Shown in pieces: positions 1-6,298 of a stretch of DNA of 16,232 nt (position 1 is its first letter; every line of letters begins with the position of its first letter). Made by a program: the position numbers and the translations under genes. The notes beneath the pieces are model-generated. The model did no database searches and was not told the origin of the DNA. It saw only the letters and a list, made by a program, of their open reading frames with translations. Origin of the DNA: Methanomicrobiales archaeon (GTDB taxonomy: Archaea > Halobacteriota > Methanomicrobia > Methanomicrobiales > Methanospirillaceae); assembly GCA_022841205.1 (NCBI GenBank), contig JALHCK010000017.1, positions 1 to 16,232 on the forward strand, written 5' to 3'.

Positions 1-90
1 AAGAAACATGGCCGTCCTGTGTTACCAGATCTGAGAGGGGTGTTCGAAGGAACACCCTTCATGCCGACGGCAGCTCATAGGGTGTCCTGA
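1..90 (+). CDS. Partial open frame at the left edge, unrecognised (possibly a transposase tail)
   Basis: A frame open from the window edge to TGA at 88-90 encodes about 29 residues ending TAAHRVS. I do not recognise the family. It abuts the point where the neighbouring integrase is interrupted, and the DNA just beyond it (about 78-97, gggtgtcctgaatag) resembles an insertion-sequence end, so this could be the C-terminal tail of a transposase inserted in the integrase. Thirty open codons at an edge could also arise by chance, and codon use is not distinctive. It is a pointer rather than a firm gene. Confidence 0.2.
   Translation, partial: KKHGRPVLPDLRGVFEGTPFMPTAAHRVS
35..60 (+). repeat. Strong inverted repeat (hairpin)
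   Basis: The arms gggtgttc (38-45) and gaacaccc (50-57) are perfectly complementary around a 4-base loop. The stem extends to 35/60 through one G·T pair when read as plus-strand RNA, giving 11 pairs. No T-run follows on either strand, so it is not a typical archaeal terminator. It lies beside the breakpoint of the integrase gene and may belong to whatever interrupted it. Confidence 0.6.
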
Positions 91-94
91 ATAG

Positions 95-559
95 TTACAG
101 AAGTTCATTGATCCGTCCTCCCGAGTCCCACATGAGCATGAAGAGGGCCCGGTCCCGTGGTTTTTCACAGGCATCGATAATTTTCGAGATGTCCTCCCGA
201 GTTATGAGCTGATCGACAGGGAGGTGGCGCCTCGGTCGTTTGATGGTAATGTTCTGGAAGAGCTGCTTCTCCTTCTTCGGTAAAAGGAATCGGAAGAAGA
301 GTTTGAGCTCAAGGATACCTCCCTGGAGGGTGAATGGGCTGACCAATGCCCGTCGCTTGATGAAGTAATCCTCAAGGACAGCCTGGGTGATGGTCTTAGC
401 ATCCTGGAATTTATACCATTTCAGAAATGGGTAGACCCGCCATAACTTGGTCCGGACAGTGTTGAATTTCACCTGCTTCAAATCGAGGTGGCGTACATAT
501 CGCTCAAAATGGACCCGGTTGACCGGATCGAGCTCGGGAAAGACCTTGAGATCATACAT
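95..559 (-). pseudogene. Tyrosine integrase/recombinase, truncated in the catalytic domain
   Basis: This 154-residue remnant of a phage-type (XerC/D-like) integrase has an N-terminal SAM-like DNA-binding domain (about 1-105), the linker, and the start of the catalytic domain (about 115 on). It stops five residues past the first catalytic arginine, R149 in GGRINELL; intact family members usually read GARxxEL here and continue for about 150 residues with K, HxxR, H/W and the nucleophilic Tyr. All of these are missing, so it cannot recombine DNA. The 5' end is intact: ATG at 559 preceded by a good ribosome binding site (ggaggt) 7 bases away. None of the alternative frames I translated to the left resumes the integrase. 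It reads away from the tRNA-Leu fragment at 618. Confidence 0.85.
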
Positions 560-617
560 TGCCTATACCTCCACAAGGTCCGAACTTAAGCAAATCCGGC
601 GCCAAGTGAATGTATTA

Positions 618-670
618 GGCTTAAGATCCCGTCACGAAGGTGTTCGTGGGTTCGAATCCCACCCCTCGCA
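618..670 (+). tRNA. tRNA-Leu(TAA) 3' fragment, likely attachment site
   Basis: From 618 the sequence reads as the anticodon loop CTTAAGA (anticodon TAA), the 3' strand of the anticodon stem (TCCCG), a long variable arm with stem CAC/GTG around GAAG, a perfect T arm (GTGGG-TTCGAAT-CCCAC), the 3' acceptor strand CCCTCGC and discriminator A. The long variable arm and TAA anticodon identify leucine. The matching 5' acceptor strand GCGAGGG and D arm are absent upstream, and bases before 618 do not pair with the anticodon stem, so it is not a functional tRNA. No CCA is encoded. It best fits an integration (att) site left by the element carrying the broken integrase at 95-559. Confidence 0.8.
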
Positions 671-914
671 TTCAAATAATTGTCATGTGGATCTTTGGAA
701 TTCTATATCGTTGCTTTCCAGAAACGGTATTATTGTTCCAGCATGGACGCCAAGTCCGACATTAATGGATTGATTTTCATCGATTTCCTTTCCAGAAATT
801 TTGATTTTTGGACTGAATCCCAATGGTAAGTGTCGTGTATGACTTTGCATGGCTCATACTGATCCATCTCTATCGGTCGGGGCATGGGAACGGAAGAGGC
901 AGATATGGCTGCTG
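671..914. other. Intergenic region, no feature seen
   Basis: Between the tRNA-Leu fragment and the end of the leftward oxidoreductase gene I see no convincing open frame, RNA gene or strong repeat on either strand. The first 170 bases are A+T-rich. Together with the fragment it forms a 355-base stretch without a protein gene (560-914). Confidence 0.5.
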
Positions 915-2264
915 TCAGGGGGTATTTCCATTCCTGAACCTCCCGGCCAGGTATTTCGTGAGGGGGTATACCCCGTCGGCCATGGGATGAACCTCGATGA
1001 AGTCCTCAAATGAACTGACGCCGGTTCCCTGTCGTATAAGGTATGCAGTGTATGCGGCAATGATACCGGCTGCCGGTGCAACGGCCTGGATCCCGCACAA
1101 CCTTCCGGTTTCGGGGTCTGCGGATACCCGCGCAAGCCCGGTCCTGCCTGCGGGAACCGACCAGAACGTTCCCGGCCCGGCCGGTCCGGGCATCATGGCC
1201 GATACGGCAGAGGGGTTTTCCCCTTCCACGAACGCGTATTCCTGGGATAGGTTCATGGACTGGGGTATCGCCGAATAGTCCATCTCCCGCTCCCCTCCAA
1301 GGATATTTTCGGCAGCCACGATTCCTTCTGCCCGGGCGACAGGTGTGAGGCAGGGGGAACCGGTGACATCGCCACAGGCATACACGTTGGGTAGGCTTGT
1401 GCGCATCCTCTGGTTGACAACGATTTCGCCATTGGACCTCTTATCGACGCCTACGATCATATCGGATCGGGCATTCAAGCCTGCCGCAACCAGCACGGCA
1501 TCGCATGAAAGTTCTATGGCACCCCCCTTTCCTTCGAGCACGACTCCCTCAACCCGGGTGTTTCCCGTGATCTTTTTCAAAGCAGTATTTTCCAGTATTC
1601 TCGCCCCGGAAAGCTCATTTCGGGCGAGATGGACCATTTTGGGGTTGAGCTTTTTGAGAAAACCGCTGCGGCTGACCAGCTGGACCTCACTCCCGAATTC
1701 CTGGAAGATATAGGCAAATTCGGCGGCCATGACCCCTCCTCCAATGATCACAAGACTTCTGGGAAGGGCTGGCATATCAGGCAGGGAATAGGGGGTTATG
1801 ATGCCTGGAAGATCGATACCGGGCACTTGAGGTATGTTTGGCCGGGAACCGGTGGCGATGATGACGGCTTCGGCTGGGATTACGTCTTCTCCGATATATG
1901 TTGTGCCGTTCTCGAACCGCCCCTCCTTTCCATAGATGATCGAGACTCCTGCTTCCCGTGTCTCGGCATCGAGGATACCGGCAATCTTTGCCTGGACTCC
2001 TTTCATCCCGGCAAGAAGATTGGAAAACTGGATGTCCGGCACCGATGAAAAGATTCCAAGGGAATGAAGGTTCCGGGCCGAAGTCCGCACCCGTGCAGCC
2101 TCGTTCAGGGCACAGACGACCATGCAGCCGTAATGGAGACACTGCCCGCCAATAGTTCCCTTCTCGACCAGTATAACCTCCTGTCCGTTCAGGGCAAGAT
2201 GGATCGCTGCCGTTCTCCCGGCCGGTCCCCCGCCAAGGATTCCGATCGTTCCAGCGTCCTGCAT
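915..2264 (-). CDS. FAD-dependent pyridine nucleotide-disulfide oxidoreductase (dihydrolipoamide dehydrogenase-like)
   Basis: This 449-residue protein has the class I flavoprotein disulfide reductase layout: an N-terminal FAD-binding Rossmann fold (GGGPAG, 11-16), a redox-active CxxxxC pair (C42/C47), an NAD(P)-binding fold (VIIGGGVMAAEFA, mid-protein), a second FAD contact (YACGD) and a C-terminal dimerisation domain with the active-site H426-P427. Known relatives move electrons between NAD(P)H and a disulfide. The motif reads CLHYGCMVVC instead of CLNxGCIPSK, adding a third cysteine, and the usual HPTLSE is HPMADG, losing the Glu that pairs with the His. The substrate is therefore unclear; no 2-oxoacid dehydrogenase genes are nearby. 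Its ATG overlaps the upstream gene's stop (ATGA), so the two are probably co-translated. Confidence 0.85.
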   Translation of the reverse strand: MQDAGTIGILGGGPAGRTAAIHLALNGQEVILVEKGTIGGQCLHYGCMVVCALNEAARVRTSARNLHSLGIFSSVPDIQFSNLLAGMKGVQAKIAGILDAETREAGVSIIYGKEGRFENGTTYIGEDVIPAEAVIIATGSRPNIPQVPGIDLPGIITPYSLPDMPALPRSLVIIGGGVMAAEFAYIFQEFGSEVQLVSRSGFLKKLNPKMVHLARNELSGARILENTALKKITGNTRVEGVVLEGKGGAIELSCDAVLVAAGLNARSDMIVGVDKRSNGEIVVNQRMRTSLPNVYACGDVTGSPCLTPVARAEGIVAAENILGGEREMDYSAIPQSMNLSQEYAFVEGENPSAVSAMMPGPAGPGTFWSVPAGRTGLARVSADPETGRLCGIQAVAPAAGIIAAYTAYLIRQGTGVSSFEDFIEVHPMADGVYPLTKYLAGRFRNGNTP

Positions 2265-3214
2265 CAGAGGATCTCTACTCCTTCATCCATCGGTTCGGAA
2301 AGGATTTCACCTGAGTTGGCATTTACTTCCACGATCTTCTTACCCTTGATCTGCCAGACCGGGACGTACATTTGCCGGATTTCTATCCCGAAGTTTGTCC
2401 GGTCAGGCTTGATCTCTTTCTCTTCGTAGAAGATGGCATCACCATTAACCTGCTTGATCCGGACCTTCTGGGTGAGTTTGTTGATCAGATCCTGGGTTAT
2501 CTTCTCGGCAGCGTCTTCCCTGGAGATATGTGGTTTAACTACCTCGGATGCGGCAGGGATCTCTGTCTCGGTGAAATTCAGGCCTTCTGCAGCCACCTGC
2601 ATTCCAGTGATGGCGTTGATGGCACCGGAACCCTCTGAATCAAATGGGATGCGGTGGTCCTTGTAGACCTTTTCTCCAGCACTTTGGTACGTGTAATACC
2701 AGTGTGGCATGAAACGCAGGGATATGGTCCCCCGGAAACCGGCGATCTGTTCGGCGGCCTGACTGTTTACCTTGATCGGCAGGTGCGGAAGGGTAATCCC
2801 GGACGATGCTTCCGGAGCGGATGCCCGGGCAGCGGATGCCGCAGAAGGTTCCTGTACTCCCGCAAACGAGAGCGAGAGCGTTCGCTCCAGTACCCGTGCA
2901 AGGGCAGCCTCGCCTGCATACCGGACAAATTCATTCACTCCCCACCGGATACAGTGATCGGCCGTGGCAGCCTCATTCAAGGTGAAGAGGAGCTTCTTGC
3001 AGTCGAGCTCCTCATTCTCAACTTTCAGGCAGAACTTTGTCCTGTCGAATTCCTCGATTTCCGAAGGATTGTTGGAGCAGAGGACGAGGAGGACTTCCCC
3101 CTCACGCATCGCCGAGAAATCGATGGGAGCGTCAACGTCCTGTACCTCAAACCTTGCGGTTTCCAGAATGGTTTTCACCGCATTTCCTGCATTTTCCCGC
3201 AACTTTCCTTCCAT
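2264..3214 (-). CDS. Unrecognised protein: possible degenerate restriction-endonuclease-like domain plus two PepSY-like repeats
   Basis: I do not recognise this 316-residue family. There is no signal peptide or membrane segment. Residues 1 to about 120 are alpha/beta with FEVQDVDAPIDF followed by EVLLVLCSNN, a spacing reminiscent of Mrr-like nucleases but with catalytic Glu/Gln and Lys replaced. An Ala/Ser-rich linker follows. The C-terminal half has two similar units, each a helix with AAExI, a strand near a Trp (PHWYYTYQS; YVPVWQIKG) and a closing turn (INAITGMQ; VNANSGEIL), resembling PepSY modules. These readings are inference. ATG at 3214 was chosen because a TATA-like ttctatatg lies about 25 bases upstream, suiting leaderless initiation; the frame continues upstream but looks non-coding there. 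It overlaps the oxidoreductase start by ATGA. Confidence 0.75.
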   Translation of the reverse strand: MEGKLRENAGNAVKTILETARFEVQDVDAPIDFSAMREGEVLLVLCSNNPSEIEEFDRTKFCLKVENEELDCKKLLFTLNEAATADHCIRWGVNEFVRYAGEAALARVLERTLSLSFAGVQEPSAASAARASAPEASSGITLPHLPIKVNSQAAEQIAGFRGTISLRFMPHWYYTYQSAGEKVYKDHRIPFDSEGSGAINAITGMQVAAEGLNFTETEIPAASEVVKPHISREDAAEKITQDLINKLTQKVRIKQVNGDAIFYEEKEIKPDRTNFGIEIRQMYVPVWQIKGKKIVEVNANSGEILSEPMDEGVEIL

Positions 3215-3229
3215 CAACCATATATTTCC

Positions 3230-3245
3230 TTCAGCATATAGAACA
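3230..3245 (-). promoter_or_regulatory. Probable TATA-box promoter for the 316-residue gene
   Basis: On the minus strand, an A+T-rich stretch contains ttctatatg centred near 3239, about 25 bases before the ATG at 3214. That is the usual archaeal TATA-to-start distance, so transcription would begin at or next to the ATG and give a leaderless mRNA. Assigned by pattern only. Confidence 0.45.
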
Positions 3246-3493
3246 ATTTTTCTATTGCGATGAAGGATGAGTGAACGATAAACCTCTCCATGCCGAACAC
3301 CCGATCGGGTGGTAACCGGAACCCGGGTGAGTATTTCCCTAATACTTGAGTAGCCAGTGTCGGGATGAACCCGCGGTAAAGAGGCATTCCCTGGAGAACT
3401 TAACTGGCTGCAGCGTAACGTGAAGCAGTGATACCGGTCCCTCGTTAATGTCATCAGGATCCTGCCCTGGATGGGGTCCGGGACCCTCGACTT
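3246..3493. other. Hairpin-rich gap between the TrmB-like gene and the 316-residue gene
   Basis: This stretch has no convincing protein gene but an unusual density of inverted repeats: CCGATCGG (3301-3308), ACCCGGGT (3321-3328), AGTATT/AATACT around TCCCT (3330-3346), AGCCAGT/ACTGGCT (3352-3358 with 3403-3409) enclosing a CGGG/CCCG hairpin (3361-3373), and GGGTCC/GGACCC (3475-3486). It could be a structured RNA, a 3' UTR of the regulator, or remnant DNA. I found no match to a known RNA family and no convincing C/D box pair. Confidence 0.45.
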
Positions 3494-4258
3494 CTAGGCC
3501 GGGAGCCAGTTTGAGAAAAAGTTCCAGTACATGGTGAAGAGCCGGATGAAACCCGGGGCCTCGGAATAGAGTGCCGTAAACCCCTCCTCTTTTGATCCCA
3601 TCACCACCAGGGCCTGTTTTCCATCTACGATGAACACACCTCCCGCCAGGTATTTCCCGGATACACCCCCCGAATCCGGGGGAGTCCTGACCGTCACGTG
3701 AATCCGGTCAGGAACCGGGGCCGTAAACCTGTCGGTGATGATGTCGACATGGACTTTCTCGTGCAATGAGTGCAGGGTCGTGACCAGCTCCTGTTTCAGG
3801 TGGTCCCAGTAGAAGAGGATCTGAACACGGCTCTGTGCGCCCCTGAGGAGTTCAAGGAGGCGGGAGCGGATCTGTTCATCCCCGTGAATGCTCCAGATGA
3901 GCTCCTGGTCGCCCCGCACCGGTCTTGCCGCCTGTAGGTATATCCTTGATAGCTCGCTCTTTGCTTTCGTGGCATCGGACTCAATTGACGCCAGCAGGGA
4001 ATTGACGGCGTCTTCGGGCTTGACCGGGTTGAAGCGTTTCGGGGTGGCATGAGAAATCGACACAAGGTGTTTCTGGGAGAGGCGTTCGAGGACCGGATAG
4101 ACCGATGCGCGAGGTACACCAGATAGCTCATGGAGCTCGGTGGCCGTTGCACCAGGGGCCTGGAGCAATGCGACGTATACCAGTGCTTCGTATTTGGTCA
4201 AACCGAGGGACTTGAGCAATTCTGCAATCGATGCCCCGGATGATGGGGGTTCTGCCAT
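3494..4258 (-). CDS. TrmB-family transcriptional regulator
   Basis: This 254-residue protein begins with a winged helix-turn-helix typical of the TrmB family (LGLTKYEALVYVALL, then GATATELHELSGVPRASVY and a wing), followed by a short helical linker and a C-terminal alpha/beta effector region (about 115-250) of the TrmB type. TrmB proteins bind promoter DNA and respond to small ligands, often sugars; the ligand here is unknown. I chose ATG at 4258 over ATG at 4267 because a TATA-like catttaaga centred near 4287 predicts transcription starting about 4261, giving a leaderless mRNA. The gene diverges from the surface-protein/pgiA pair with 64 bases between starts, so that pair is the obvious candidate target, along with its own promoter. 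Confidence 0.85.
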   Translation of the reverse strand: MAEPPSSGASIAELLKSLGLTKYEALVYVALLQAPGATATELHELSGVPRASVYPVLERLSQKHLVSISHATPKRFNPVKPEDAVNSLLASIESDATKAKSELSRIYLQAARPVRGDQELIWSIHGDEQIRSRLLELLRGAQSRVQILFYWDHLKQELVTTLHSLHEKVHVDIITDRFTAPVPDRIHVTVRTPPDSGGVSGKYLAGGVFIVDGKQALVVMGSKEEGFTALYSEAPGFIRLFTMYWNFFSNWLPA

Positions 4259-4265
4259 TGAATAC

Positions 4266-4316
4266 ATATATATAGGGTTGATTCTTAAATGTTGTTATCA
4301 CAAAGACAACAAAGGA
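4266..4316 (+). promoter_or_regulatory. Divergent promoter region with candidate operator
   Basis: For the plus strand, a TATA box (atatatata, 4266-4274) predicts a start near 4296-4300 and a leader of about 25 bases containing the ribosome binding site aaagga (4311-4316), 6 bases before ATG 4323. For the minus strand, a weaker TATA-like element lies at about 4283-4291. Between them is an inverted repeat TGTTGT-N10-ACAACA (4290-4295 and 4306-4311), well placed to act as an operator for the adjacent TrmB-like regulator. Binding is inferred. Confidence 0.5.
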
Positions 4317-4322
4317 AATAGC

Positions 4323-5597
4323 ATGAAAATCGCTCATCTGGGGATTCTGATTATTTTAATCGGTTTTATGATGGTCCCGGTACAGGCGGGAACAAAATAC
4401 ATGTCCGGTGGCCCAAAAATGACAGCCTCGATTGCCGGGAGCAACGAGCTTGCTCCCGGAGAAGATGCGACCATCCGGGTAAACATCGAGAATAACGGTC
4501 TCATCGATATCAAGTTCGTCCAGTCCGGCATTGTCGAGCGGGACGACCTCCCCAATACGGCAAAAATGGTCCGGGTAAGACTTGAAAGCGGCAATTCCCC
4601 CATCACCATAAAGTCCGATCCCCAGATGATCGGTGATATAAGGGGAGGCACCCATGTTCAGGTTCTGTTCCCTGCAAAGGTAAACACAACCGCTTCGGCC
4701 GGGACATACGTCCTTCCACTCACCCTGGAATACACGTATCTCCGCGAAGCGGAGCAGCACGGCCAGGACAGCATCACCTATACCTACAAGGAAGTCAACG
4801 AGACTATCGGGCTTCCGGTAATCATCAGTCCGAAGGCATTCCTCGGAATCGAGGATATCACCGTTGATGACCTGAATGCCGGTAACGAAGGATATCTCAA
4901 CCTCCGGGTCCGGAACTCCGGATATGCAGAAGCTGGTTCAGCAATCCTCAAGATAGCCAGAAACGGCAACAGTCCGGTCATCCCCACGGACAGCGGCATC
5001 TTCATCGGCGATTTTCCTATCAATGCCATTGTCGACACACGTTTCAAGGTATCGGTGTCCCGGGGAGCGGGGGCACAAAGTTATCCCATTGATGTGTTCC
5101 TTGTGTACAGGGATGACGCTGGCGATACCGTCACTTCTGATAGTGTGACCATTGGAATACCGGTCAAAGGAAAGATCGAATTTGCCGTCACGAGGAATCC
5201 CGGACCGGTGCATACCGGTGATAAAACGGTTATCGAAGTCGAATACCAGAACACCGGAGGGGCGACTGCATACAGCGCTCAGGCCCGCATCAGTGCGGTT
5301 GATCCCTTCACCAGTAATGACGACACTGCCTATCTCGGGGATGTAGGCCCCGGTGAAAAAGCCGTTGCCCGGTATAAAGTTACGGTGGCCGATTCAGCGA
5401 CCCCAAAGGAATACGGGCTTGATTCGGAGATCCGGTATCGTGATGCCCTCCAAAACAGCCAGATATCCGATTCGATGAAAGTCAGCATTGTCGTTGAGCA
5501 ATCATCGGCCATTCTCCCTACTGTGATAGTCCTTATCCTGGTACTTGCCGGAATCGGAGCAATTTATTATTTCATGGTGAGAGAGAAGAAGAGCTGA
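4323..5597 (+). CDS. Secreted, C-terminally membrane-anchored protein with Ig-like repeats (COG1361-like)
   Basis: This 424-residue protein has an N-terminal signal peptide (hydrophobic ILIILIGFMMVPVQAG), about three beta-rich extracellular modules (roughly 30-170, 180-290, 295-395) of the CARDB/NEW3 kind, with recurring GE/GD-x-A/T-x-I-x-V/I-x-I/V-x-N-x-G patterns, and a C-terminal membrane helix (IVLILVLAGIGAIYYFMV) followed by a short positive tail. It should be anchored in the cytoplasmic membrane with its bulk outside. Similar archaeal proteins are annotated COG1361 or S-layer-domain protein; their role is unclear, sometimes beside RND-type exporters, none of which is visible here. The ATG at 4323 is fixed by the ribosome binding site and signal peptide. 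Its stop overlaps the pgiA start (TGATG). Confidence 0.85.
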   Translation: MKIAHLGILIILIGFMMVPVQAGTKYMSGGPKMTASIAGSNELAPGEDATIRVNIENNGLIDIKFVQSGIVERDDLPNTAKMVRVRLESGNSPITIKSDPQMIGDIRGGTHVQVLFPAKVNTTASAGTYVLPLTLEYTYLREAEQHGQDSITYTYKEVNETIGLPVIISPKAFLGIEDITVDDLNAGNEGYLNLRVRNSGYAEAGSAILKIARNGNSPVIPTDSGIFIGDFPINAIVDTRFKVSVSRGAGAQSYPIDVFLVYRDDAGDTVTSDSVTIGIPVKGKIEFAVTRNPGPVHTGDKTVIEVEYQNTGGATAYSAQARISAVDPFTSNDDTAYLGDVGPGEKAVARYKVTVADSATPKEYGLDSEIRYRDALQNSQISDSMKVSIVVEQSSAILPTVIVLILVLAGIGAIYYFMVREKKS

Positions 5598-6298
5598 TGC
5601 AGTGCTGGAAAGGGCCCCTTCCCTCTCCTGATATCAGGACCATTGAAGATATGGTACCGGTCCTGGCCGACCCAACCTGCAGGGAGACAGGATCGCTCTA
5701 CTTCATGTACCGCGACCTTGCCCTTACCGGGCAGGACCGCACATGGCTGAAGAAAAACCGTGTCAGCTATGATATCACGGTCATATTGCCGCGGGACCTG
5801 TGCGGCGAACTGGCCAAGACCAAAGGTCACTACCACCCCACCGCTCCGTCTGGCACACGATACCCTGAAATTTACGAAGTGTTGGAGGGCAGCGCCCATT
5901 ACCTCCTGCAGAAGAGGGATCTTTCCGACATTTTAATGGTCCATGCCGGTAGGGGGGATATTGTCGTTATACCCCCCGGATACGGTCATGTGACCATCAA
6001 TGCGGGGCAGTCGGACCTAGCCATGGCAAACCTCGTTTCGTCGGCGTTTTCCAGCGAGTATGGTGAATACGAGCAGAAGAGAGGTGGGGCCTACTATGAG
6101 CTTTCTGGGGGAGATCTGATCCGGAACCCGGCATACGGGGATATACCCGGGCTTCGCCATATCAACGCCTCTAACCTGCAGGCCCGTCTGCCCTTCCCGG
6201 ATGGAGGGCTATACGAACTTGTGGGAACCGATTACCTCGCGTTTCTGAACTTTCCTGAATATGGAAACGAACTGTTCAGTCTGTTCCAAGAAGCGTAG
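5597..6298 (+). CDS. pgiA: Glucose-6-phosphate isomerase, archaeal cupin type
   Basis: PgiA interconverts glucose-6-phosphate and fructose-6-phosphate in the cytoplasm. It is the metal-dependent cupin enzyme of Euryarchaeota, unrelated to the bacterial/eukaryotic isomerase. At 233 residues it is somewhat longer than the classical Pyrococcus form (about 190). The metal-binding residues are visible: H78 and H80 in GHYHP, E91 in YPEIYEVLEG, and H131 in GYGHVTINAG. An insertion of about four residues (PSGT region) lies between GHYHP and the Glu motif compared with Pyrococcus. The ATG overlaps the stop of the surface-protein gene (TGATG), so translation is probably coupled. The last 23 bases overlap the convergent nadE gene. 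Identification is firm; the operon with a surface protein is unexplained. Confidence 0.93.
   Translation: MQCWKGPLPSPDIRTIEDMVPVLADPTCRETGSLYFMYRDLALTGQDRTWLKKNRVSYDITVILPRDLCGELAKTKGHYHPTAPSGTRYPEIYEVLEGSAHYLLQKRDLSDILMVHAGRGDIVVIPPGYGHVTINAGQSDLAMANLVSSAFSSEYGEYEQKRGGAYYELSGGDLIRNPAYGDIPGLRHINASNLQARLPFPDGGLYELVGTDYLAFLNFPEYGNELFSLFQEA

Larger units (their letters stand above)
1..670. mobile_element. Decayed right end of a tRNA-Leu-integrated element
   Basis: Two adjacent landmarks define this region: a truncated tyrosine-integrase gene running leftward from 559, and a 53-base fragment of the 3' half of tRNA-Leu(TAA) on the plus strand at 618-670, with 58 bases between them. Known biology: archaeal elements often integrate at the 3' half of a tRNA gene, rebuild the gene at one end and leave a displaced 3' fragment at the other, with the integrase near an end. 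The geometry seen here fits the displaced-fragment end, with the element body to the left. The integrase is broken, so the element is probably immobile. Its left end and any intact tRNA-Leu lie outside the window. Confidence 0.65.

Noticed and set aside
854..1348. Several 90-codon frames overlapping the oxidoreductase gene
   Set aside because: They are Arg/Pro/Ser-rich shadows of a well-supported gene on the other frame.
3259..3300. C/D box small RNA (gatga motif near 3258)
   Set aside because: Only a partial C box is present and no D box follows at a suitable distance.
2264..3454. The longer reading of the 316-residue gene from 3454
   Set aside because: The extra 80 residues look non-coding, include the hairpin-rich gap, and lack a ribosome binding site; ATG 3214 sits at the right distance from a TATA box.
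4140..4322. Upstream extension of the surface-protein frame
   Set aside because: It overlaps the divergent regulator gene, contains the promoter, and would destroy the signal peptide; the ribosome binding site supports 4323.
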